The translations under genes and the position numbers were made by a program. A DNA stretch of 11,571 bases from an uncultured Chloroflexota bacterium (GTDB taxonomy: Bacteria > Chloroflexota > Dehalococcoidia > Lucifugimonadales > CAJWER01), in NCBI GenBank assembly GCA_913030785.1, contig CAJWER010000079.1, positions 1-11,571 of the forward strand. The letters are read 5' to 3'. Numbering within the stretch: position 1 is the first letter of the stretch; every line of letters starts with the position of its first letter. This document shows positions 6,292 to 11,571 of this stretch, in pieces. The notes under the pieces are model-generated. The model was not told the DNA's origin. It ran no database searches and worked only from the letters and a program-made list of their open reading frames with translations.

Positions 6292-6611
6292 CGGGAGCCG
6301 CAACGGGAAACGAGATTCGTGAAATGCTGCGCCTGATCTCACGGAAGGTGTCCATCTGCAACTTGCGCGGAGTAGCAACTGGGCTGGTTTCCGGTGCTAA
6401 ATGAGGCGCTTCTCGCCCTTGCTCTGACGGTTGTAAGACCGTGATTCCCTACGACGCCACACCGTGCCGGGGGGGCCAAATGAAGCTTCTCTATTTGGGG
6501 GCAGCGTAGGCCGCCAATCGTGGAATAGAACCCCGCCTCCCCAGACCCCTCGCATCGGCTCAGGGTAACACTGGGGAGGTCGCTGCAGCTCGTATCGACG
6601 CCACTACATCG
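6292..6611. other. 320-bp intergenic gap
   Basis: No gene is seen. Small hairpins occur (ACGGT/ACCGT around 6426-6441; GGCG/CGCC around 6403-6415), and near the end there is the larger inverted repeat listed next. I looked for a tRNA around the GTTGTAAGACC segment, but the arms do not fit. Confidence 0.6.
6536..6579 (-). terminator. 9-bp-stem inverted repeat, possible terminator of the aldolase/mfnB operon
   Basis: CCTCCCCAG (6536-6544) and CTGGGGAGG (6571-6579) are perfect complements around a 26-nt loop. Inside the loop an ACCCCT/AGGGT pairing with one bulge can extend the stem. It lies about 33 bp past the stop of the mfnB-like gene and about 245 bp upstream of the other operon's promoter. 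No T-run follows in the leftward direction, so a protein-binding or RNA-stability role is equally possible. Confidence 0.4.
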
Positions 6612-7604
6612 TCAGGGCTTGATCAGAATACGTGCCGACCCGGTCGCGTCTTTGCGCTGGGTGATGATGGTATGCCCGCCGTTCTCGGCCCAGACGATGA
6701 CATCGTAGGTGTTAAGGACATCCGGCATGACGACCTCTACAAAGGACGTTGTGTCCTGTTTTACCTGGGCCGTCAGCTCGGCAAGGATGCTAGCGCAGGT
6801 CTTTCCCGTACCATCTATAACGAGCCAGCCGCTGTTGCCGTTAGCGCTACCGTTGCTTGAGGCGGGGGCGAGGGCGCCTTCACGTACGTCGATCTCGCCG
6901 GTCTGTCGTAGTCCCAACTGGCGCTTGAACTCGGCGACGGCCTCCCAGTAGACGCCGTCGGTGCGCTCGCCCTTGGCGCACACCGCGCCTCGAACGCCAA
7001 CAATGTCCGGGTTGATCCGCGCCAACTCGTCCAGGTCGTCGAGCTTCAGGTGGCCAGAGAGGGCCGTGCTCATACCAAGCTGCTTGCCCTCAAACACCAT
7101 GTCCCGAAGCTCGGCCTCGGGGATGAAGTCGAAGAGGTTCCTGCCGTCTTTGGTCAAGGTGTCGATGAGCCAGCCATCACACTCGCTGTCCCTCGCCAGA
7201 TCGATCATCCGTCGAGGCTCGAGGCCATCGTACAGAAGGTTGTCGGCGAAGAGGGAGCCCACCAGCTTGGTGTCAAAGCCCTGTAGCGCCTTCTTGGATG
7301 CCCGCAGGATTTCGACAGCGACATCGTAGTCCGTGTTCCTGAAGCCGACCTTCACAGAGGAGGCCTTGAGGGCGCCCGCGGTGTACACCGCCATGGCTAC
7401 AGTGCCAATCTGGTTGGGGACGACGCCCAAAGTCACGCTCGCATGTAGTTCTGGGGGCACTGCCTCGCGCACCTGGCCAACGACGCCGGGCTCCGCAGAC
7501 CCCACAAGGGCCTCTTGCAGATTCTTCACGTCGACAATGTCCGCTCCACCCCTGACGGCCTCGTGGGCCTCATCAACATTCTGGACGCTTACCATCAGTA
7601 TCAT
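6612..7604 (-). CDS. mfnB: MfnB-type (5-formylfuran-3-yl)methyl phosphate synthase fused to a TusA-like domain
   Basis: Residues 1-232 match the DUF556/MfnB aldolase family, which condenses two glyceraldehyde-3-phosphates into 4-(hydroxymethyl)-2-furancarboxaldehyde phosphate, the furan of methanofuran. Visible are MILMVSVQNVDEA at the N-terminus, GGADIVDVKN with the Schiff-base lysine K27 and D25, SVKVGF with K85, LIDTLTKDG (146-154) and DIVGVRGAVCAKGERTDG (200-217). K27 and K85 fall at the same numbers as the catalytic lysines I recall for the Methanocaldococcus enzyme. A polar linker (about 233-258) leads to a ~70-residue C-terminal domain whose pattern (WLVIDGTGKTCASILAEL, then VEVVMPD, then GGHTIIT and RILIKP) resembles TusA/SirA sulfur-carrier folds. 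Cys270 sits at the TusA active-site position, with alanine in place of the usual proline after it. ATG 7604 overlaps the stop of the upstream aldolase gene (ATGA), and GGGGGA precedes it by 6 bp. The TusA-like call is inference; the MfnB fold is firm, but the actual product is unproven. Confidence 0.88.
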   Translation of the reverse strand: MILMVSVQNVDEAHEAVRGGADIVDVKNLQEALVGSAEPGVVGQVREAVPPELHASVTLGVVPNQIGTVAMAVYTAGALKASSVKVGFRNTDYDVAVEILRASKKALQGFDTKLVGSLFADNLLYDGLEPRRMIDLARDSECDGWLIDTLTKDGRNLFDFIPEAELRDMVFEGKQLGMSTALSGHLKLDDLDELARINPDIVGVRGAVCAKGERTDGVYWEAVAEFKRQLGLRQTGEIDVREGALAPASSNGSANGNSGWLVIDGTGKTCASILAELTAQVKQDTTSFVEVVMPDVLNTYDVIVWAENGGHTIITQRKDATGSARILIKP

Positions 7605-8596
7605 CGAGTGTCCCCCACTACGGCCGGAATCTGATCTCGCAGGACCCGAAGGTCCCGTGCTAGCTCGTCTTTCTCGCTCTGAGAGAGGCTGGCCAACGGC
7701 GGCCTGACGCTCCCTCCTGCCATACCCATCAACTCGCCCCAGTATTTCACCATGGACACCGGTAGAGAGCCCTTCGACTTCTGCATTTGCCCCTGCCACC
7801 ACTTGTCGGACAGTTCTTTGATCGGGCGAAGGTGCTTGTTATACAGGTCGTCGTCGATGTCGCCCCGGGTGGCCCGGTCGATGAACTGCACATAGTGATT
7901 GGCATCCGGAGTATCGAATCGCCAGTCGGATGTGTTCGCGAACATCACCTGCTGCTGAAAACCATCCTCACGGCCCTTGAACAATACCCACTCGTCGGGA
8001 GCGCTGATGATGGCCGTGTCGCCGATGAGGCGATGGGTGTCGATGGTCAATTGGCGATCGAAGCTGGCCTCTTTTACACCCACGACATTGGGGATGTCGC
8101 AGATGCGCTTCAGCCCCTCAGCACTCATCACAATGCCGAACTGCGGGGAGTTGTAGAACATTATTGCCAGGGGAGTGGCCGCCGCGAGCAGCGCTACGTA
8201 CTCGATGACCTGGGCCTCGGTTTTGGTCACGAAGTACGGCGGTGCGACGATCAGCAGGTCGAAGCCAACGCCGCGCGCATGATCGGCCAACGCCAGCATC
8301 TCCCGGAGCGAGGTGTGGGTAACATGGGCCGCGATGGGCCATTCGCCCGCGGCCTCGTCTGCCAACACGTCATAGATCAAGAACCGCTCCTCGCGCGTGA
8401 GGCTCCAGAATTCACCCATGCCCCAGGTGCATCCCGCGCCCGTCGTACCGAGAGACCGGACGTGACGGATGTTGGACCGGAGGCCGGCCTGATCAAGCTC
8501 ATCGGATGAGGTAAAAGGGGTCATCAGCGTGGACCATTGGCCACGCAGGGTAGACCTGGCCCAGTCCTGAGCCTCGTCCCTGTGATATCGGGCCAA
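7601..8596 (-). CDS. dihydrodipicolinate synthase (DapA)/N-acetylneuraminate lyase family aldolase
   Basis: This is a (beta/alpha)8 class I aldolase of the DHDPS superfamily, 331 residues. Seen are LMTPF (24-28), the GTTG turn (50-53) followed by an unusual GCTWGMGEFWSLTREER (55-71), VAPPYF (117-122), the catalytic tyrosine in MFYNSP (Y148), the Schiff-base lysine in GVKEAS (K175) and the C-terminal GGSVRPPL (295-302). The start chosen is TTG 8596: GGGAG lies 6 bp upstream, and the longer frame back to 8725 would run through a strong promoter. Length (DapA is ~290) and the altered GTTGE loop argue against lysine biosynthesis; a 2-keto acid aldolase or dehydratase is likelier, with unknown substrate. 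It is the first gene of a coupled operon with the MfnB-like enzyme. Confidence 0.88.
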   Translation of the reverse strand: MARYHRDEAQDWARSTLRGQWSTLMTPFTSSDELDQAGLRSNIRHVRSLGTTGAGCTWGMGEFWSLTREERFLIYDVLADEAAGEWPIAAHVTHTSLREMLALADHARGVGFDLLIVAPPYFVTKTEAQVIEYVALLAAATPLAIMFYNSPQFGIVMSAEGLKRICDIPNVVGVKEASFDRQLTIDTHRLIGDTAIISAPDEWVLFKGREDGFQQQVMFANTSDWRFDTPDANHYVQFIDRATRGDIDDDLYNKHLRPIKELSDKWWQGQMQKSKGSLPVSMVKYWGELMGMAGGSVRPPLASLSQSEKDELARDLRVLRDQIPAVVGDTR

Positions 8597-8625
8597 TGGC
8601 GACTCCCGTCGACGGAGTTTACGAG

Positions 8626-8653
8626 AGGGTATGTGAAGAGATTCACTTGCCCT
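8626..8653. promoter_or_regulatory. 28-bp imperfect palindrome in the aldolase operon leader
   Basis: AGGG, three unpaired bases, GTGAA, a GAGA centre, TTCAC, three unpaired bases, CCCT. It lies between the predicted transcription start (~8659) and the TTG start at 8596. It can act as a DNA operator or as an RNA hairpin at the 5' end of the transcript. Confidence 0.4.
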
Positions 8654-8665
8654 ATTACTAAGAAT

Positions 8666-8694
8666 ATCATAGCTAGCACCCATGCGGGTGTCAA
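8666..8694 (-). promoter_or_regulatory. near-consensus sigma-70 promoter of the aldolase/mfnB operon
   Basis: On the minus strand there is a perfect -35 TTGACA (8694-8689), a spacer of exactly 17 bp, and the -10 TATGAT (8671-8666). The spacer contains a perfect inverted repeat, CACCC/GGGTG, around a 4-bp centre (8677-8690) that touches the -35. It is well placed for a repressor, or an activator that twists the spacer. The predicted start is near 8659, about 63 nt before the TTG start codon. This is the best promoter in the window. Confidence 0.7.
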
Positions 8695-8820
8695 CGAACC
8701 GGGCCGAGCTCAGAAGCGGATTCAATGGTGCATGTTGGCCTGCCTGGCCACGTCTCGGTACGATGCTGGCAACCGATGCGCAGTTCCGGTAGCTCGCTCT
8801 AAGAGAGAAGGAATCGGCCT

Positions 8821-8856
8821 CCTCGCCCGTCGGACGGGAGAGGATTGAGGTGAGGG
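8821..8856 (+). repeat. 36-nt palindromic repeat, copy 1 (3' side of recG)
   Basis: CCTCGCCCGTC and GACGGGAGAGG form an 11-bp stem with one mismatch around a single base. A 13-nt tail, ATTGAGGTGAGGG, follows and ends 8 bp before the recG stop codon. It matches copy 2 in inverted orientation at 33 of 36 positions. It could act as a bidirectional transcript end. Confidence 0.75.
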
Positions 8857-8864
8857 CCGCCCCT

Positions 8865-11342
8865 CTAGCTCATCTCGCCGGGGAGGGACTCGGCGGCCTT
8901 GCGAAGGCGTTCGGACAGGGGCGCGTTTTCGTCGCGGGACAGATCCGGGTCCGCGTCGAGGAGGCGTGTGGCCTCCTGTCTGGCCAAGTCCAGGATGTCC
9001 TGGTCGGTAATGCGGGCGACCTTGAGGTCGGGCAGGCCGGACTGCCGGGTGCCCATGTAGTCCCCCGGCCCACGGAGACGCAGATCCTCTTCCGCTAGTT
9101 CGAACCCGTCGTTGATGCGCTCCACCAGTTTTAGACGTTCGCGGGCATCGATCCCAGCCTCGTCGGCCAGCAGCAGGCACGTGCTCTGGTGGCGTCCCCT
9201 GCCCACCCTGCCCCTGAACTGGTGAAGTTGAGCGAGACCAAAACGGTCTGCGCCGTCGATCAGCATCACCGTGGCGTTGGGAATGTCGATTCCGACCTCC
9301 ACAACTGCGGTGGCGACCAGTATGTCGAGATCGCCGTCCTTGAATTGCTTCATGATCTGCTCTTTTTCCCGTAGCGCCAGTCGTCCGTGGAGGAGTCCGA
9401 GCTTGAGATCCGGGAATATCTCAGTTGAAAGGCGCTCGTGCTCCACTACTGCGGCACGGGACTGCACGGCCTCCGACTCCTCGATGAGCGGGCACACGAT
9501 GAAGGCCTGGCGGCCCTCCTTGACCTGCTTGCTGATGAATCCGTAGGCGGCAAGTCGACGACCTGGCTCGACCCAGCGCGTACGTATTCGCTGGCGACCG
9601 GGCGGCATCTCGTCGATGATCGACACGTCCAGCTCACCGTACAGCGTCAGGGCCAGAGAGCGAGGGATTGGCGTCGCAGACATTGCCATGACATGGGGAC
9701 GCAGCCCCTTGCCTCTTATCGTCGCGCGCTGCATGACACCGAAGCGGTGCTGTTCGTCCACTACGGCCATCGCTAGGCGCGGTATATCCACAGTACCCTG
9801 AATAAGGGCGTGGGTGCCTATCAACAGATCAACCTCGCCCTCGGCTACCAGGCGATGCATCTCTCTTTTGGCCTTTGCGGTCTGGCTACCAAGAAGCAGC
9901 CCTACCTTAACGGGTTCCGGAAATGACGGAACTTGAAGCATGGCGATCGATTCCGGTTGGTCCGGGGCGGGTTCGCCCTCCAGGAGGTTCTTCACCGTAA
10001 AAAAGTGCTGCTCAGCCAGAATCTCTGTCGGAGCCATAAGTGCTCCCTGATAGCCGCGAAAGATAGCAAGCAGCAGACCAGCGAGAGCGACGACCGTCTT
10101 GCCGGAGCCCACGTCCCCTTGCAATAGGCGGCTCATGGGCCGCGGATGGCCCAGGTCCGACAGAATCTCTCGTAGCACCTTCGACTGGGCATCGGTGAGG
10201 CCGAACGGCAGCGCCCCCAGGTACCCCTCGATCATGGCTGGAGCCGCCTCAAGGGCCACGCCGGAGCCCTCCTCCTGCCACTCGCGCTTGCGCATCAGCA
10301 CCGTGAGCTGCAGCAACAGCAGCTCGTCGAAGGCGAGTCGGCGACGGGCGGTGGCCAGGGCGGCCTCGGAGTCCGGGTAGTGGGCCTGAGCGATGGCAGA
10401 CTGGAGCCCGATCACCCCGGTGCGATGCCTGGACTCCTCCGGCACCCAGTCCACGACGCTGGATATGCCTGCGTCCAAGGCTTCCTTGACCAGCCTTCGC
10501 AGCGTGCGATCCACAAGACCCTTGTTGGTCGGGTACACCGGCACGAGGCGTCCGGTATGGATGAGTTGCTCCTGCCCTTCCAGCAGCTCGAATGCAGGGG
10601 ACTCCAACACAAAGCTGCCGCGGTATACGTTGACCTTTCCGCTCACCACGACATGAGCGCCCGTTTGAAGCTCTTTCGGGAGCCAGGGCCTTCGTCCTCC
10701 ACGCCTGAACGAGGTCGCGCGGATGTTGCCAGTGTCATCACCCAGGATTGTATGAATCGACCAGAGACCATTCCTTACGCGAGTGACTGTCGTCTCCCAC
10801 ACGGTGGCGACGACGGTCTGATCATCTCCTAATTTCAGTTCAGATACCTTGCGTACGCTCGCATAATCGATGTGGCGGTGCGGGAAGTGGTAGACCAGGT
10901 CGCCGATAGTTTCGAGACCCAGGCGCTTGAGATTGGCAACGTTCTTTTCGGTGATTCGACGCAGCCGATTCACTTCGTCGTCCAGAGATGCGGCAGGCGG
11001 TCTTACGCGACGGCGCAGGGCTCTGGTGGGCGTGTTGGGCTTGGCGCTCTGCGGAGCACTACCTCCGCTCGAAGGGGCTCCGCCCGTGGCCGTGAGCATC
11101 TGCTTCAGTGCGGTCTCGGTCCACGTCTCTCGCTGGACCGGGGTGAGGACGGAGTACGACTTGAACGGTCCCAGAACCGGCTCTAGCTCGGTGGCCCACC
11201 GCTGGAGAAAAAGGTCGAGTCCGCCCACGACCGTGGAGTCCTGATAGCCACTCTGCTTCTCCTGTTCCAGTATCTTCAGGAGTGCTTCGAGTTTGGGCGG
11301 CCCGGCGCGTGATCTGCTTGGACGTGGAGGGGTGGGTGCCAT
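8865..11342 (-). CDS. recG: ATP-dependent DNA helicase RecG with N-terminal extension
   Basis: RecG remodels stalled replication forks and Holliday junctions. At 825 residues it is about 130 longer than the E. coli protein; the extra part is residues 1-115 (a helical region with GYQDSTVVGGLDLFLQRW, then a Ser/Pro-rich linker), which I recall in Chloroflexota and related RecGs. The wedge/OB domain follows (about 120-300, VANLKRLGLETIGDLVYHFP), then the helicase core: Walker A GDVGSGKT (409-416), APTEILAEQH (437-446), DEQHRFG (529-535, motif II), SATPIPRSLALTLYGELD (555-572), TAVVEVGIDIPN (678-689) and QFRGRVGRG (708-716, motif VI). The TRG motif region is GFELAEEDLRLRGPGDYMG (746-764). A TAG sits two codons before ATG 11342, fixing the start, though the ribosome site is weak. 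The gene is flanked by inverted repeats. Confidence 0.97.
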   Translation of the reverse strand: MAPTPPRPSRSRAGPPKLEALLKILEQEKQSGYQDSTVVGGLDLFLQRWATELEPVLGPFKSYSVLTPVQRETWTETALKQMLTATGGAPSSGGSAPQSAKPNTPTRALRRRVRPPAASLDDEVNRLRRITEKNVANLKRLGLETIGDLVYHFPHRHIDYASVRKVSELKLGDDQTVVATVWETTVTRVRNGLWSIHTILGDDTGNIRATSFRRGGRRPWLPKELQTGAHVVVSGKVNVYRGSFVLESPAFELLEGQEQLIHTGRLVPVYPTNKGLVDRTLRRLVKEALDAGISSVVDWVPEESRHRTGVIGLQSAIAQAHYPDSEAALATARRRLAFDELLLLQLTVLMRKREWQEEGSGVALEAAPAMIEGYLGALPFGLTDAQSKVLREILSDLGHPRPMSRLLQGDVGSGKTVVALAGLLLAIFRGYQGALMAPTEILAEQHFFTVKNLLEGEPAPDQPESIAMLQVPSFPEPVKVGLLLGSQTAKAKREMHRLVAEGEVDLLIGTHALIQGTVDIPRLAMAVVDEQHRFGVMQRATIRGKGLRPHVMAMSATPIPRSLALTLYGELDVSIIDEMPPGRQRIRTRWVEPGRRLAAYGFISKQVKEGRQAFIVCPLIEESEAVQSRAAVVEHERLSTEIFPDLKLGLLHGRLALREKEQIMKQFKDGDLDILVATAVVEVGIDIPNATVMLIDGADRFGLAQLHQFRGRVGRGRHQSTCLLLADEAGIDARERLKLVERINDGFELAEEDLRLRGPGDYMGTRQSGLPDLKVARITDQDILDLARQEATRLLDADPDLSRDENAPLSERLRKAAESLPGEMS

Positions 11343-11390
11343 GACCTACGAGTTTATCAGCAGTGCAGCGTCATTTCGAGACCGGAAGAG

Positions 11391-11426
11391 CCCTCACCTC
11401 AGTCCTCTCCCGTCGGACGGGAGAGG
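11391..11426 (-). repeat. 36-nt palindromic repeat, copy 2 (5' side of recG)
   Basis: CCTCTCCCGTC (11404-11414) and GACGGGAGAGG (11416-11426) form a perfect 11-bp stem around one G. The 13-nt tail (11391-11403) faces the recG start, 49 bp away. It lies between recG and the stop of the preceding leftward gene, so it could end that transcript. It is the inverted partner of the copy at 8821-8856. Confidence 0.8.
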
Positions 11427-11441
11427 AGGTCCTATCCAATG

Positions 11442-11571
11442 CTAGGTCCGGGAAGAGTCATCGAGACCCGTGATCACCGCGCGGCGATAGGACTCTCTTG
11501 CCCGGGACAACGTCAGGGCTCGCGGCTGTTCACCAGCTTCGAACGACGCCCGCGCGTCCTCTAGTATCCTC
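11442..11571 (-). CDS. C-terminal end of an unidentified leftward gene
   Basis: One minus-strand frame is open from the window edge to a TAG at 11444-11442, giving 42 residues: ILEDARASFEAGEQPRAL, then LSRARESYRRAVITGLDD and a short polar end. The other two frames are less protein-like. The helical, alanine/arginine-rich pattern could be a tetratricopeptide-like or coiled tail. No function can be assigned. It lies upstream of recG on the same strand, separated from it by the palindromic repeat. Confidence 0.5.
   Translation of the reverse strand, partial: RILEDARASFEAGEQPRALTLSRARESYRRAVITGLDDSSRT

Noticed and set aside
6400..6460. Possible tRNA around GGTTGTAAGACC
   Set aside because: The hairpin has a 6-nt loop with a 5-bp stem, no T-arm exists, and the possible acceptor ends are only about 54 nt apart.
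7605..7802. Longer N-terminus for the MfnB-like protein
   Set aside because: The extension lies inside the aldolase gene and is low-complexity. The ATG in the ATGA overlap directly begins the conserved MILMVS strand.
7787..8509. 240-codon rightward frame
   Set aside because: It is the mirror of the DapA-family gene, which has the catalytic Tyr and Lys motifs on the other strand.
8597..8725. Longer N-terminus for the DapA-family protein
   Set aside because: It would place the start upstream of or within the -10/-35 elements. The TTG at 8596 has a well-spaced GGGAG and begins just before the conserved fold.
1..11571. CRISPR array, transposase, integrase or rRNA
   Set aside because: I saw no regularly spaced direct repeats, no recombinase motifs and no rRNA-like stretch on either strand.

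Overview
The window is GC-rich bacterial chromosome with coding on both strands, some TTG starts and short operons. The mix of genes (a KtrB/KtrA potassium uptake system followed by a short/long pair of TrkA-type proteins, a YtxH-type small protein, and a RecG with an extra N-terminal domain) suggests a Chloroflexota-like organism, possibly of the SAR202/Dehalococcoidia side. That placement is an inference from protein style, not from a marker gene.

Layout. Positions 1-4669 are read rightward: the C-terminal part of a KtrB/TrkH potassium channel; a 239-bp gap with a TATAAT box, a perfect 17-bp palindrome and a strong imperfect hairpin; then ktrA, a universal stress protein, an RCK_N-only protein, a full-length TrkA protein and prephenate dehydratase (pheA), the last three with 2-5 bp gaps. 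Positions 4670-5519 hold no intact gene. They do contain a convincing relic of a membrane-protein gene, in pieces broken by two stops and frameshifts.

Positions 5520-11571 are read leftward. A two-gene unit of small membrane-anchored proteins (YtxG/DUF948-like, then YtxH-like) has its own candidate promoter. A gap with a 9-bp-stem inverted repeat follows. Next is a translationally coupled pair: a DapA/DHDPS-family aldolase and a MfnB-type furan phosphate synthase carrying a C-terminal TusA-like domain, driven by a near-consensus sigma-70 promoter with a palindrome in its spacer. Last come recG, bracketed by two inverted copies of a 36-nt palindromic repeat, and the C-terminal end of another gene at the window edge.

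How the genes work together. The rightward block is a potassium homeostasis module: one pore-forming subunit, one cognate gating RCK protein, two more nucleotide-sensing RCK proteins and a USP, with pheA attached to the same run. The most novel item is the leftward aldolase/MfnB-TusA operon. It pairs two Schiff-base aldolase-type enzymes, one fused to a putative sulfur-carrier-like domain, with no other methanofuran gene visible here.
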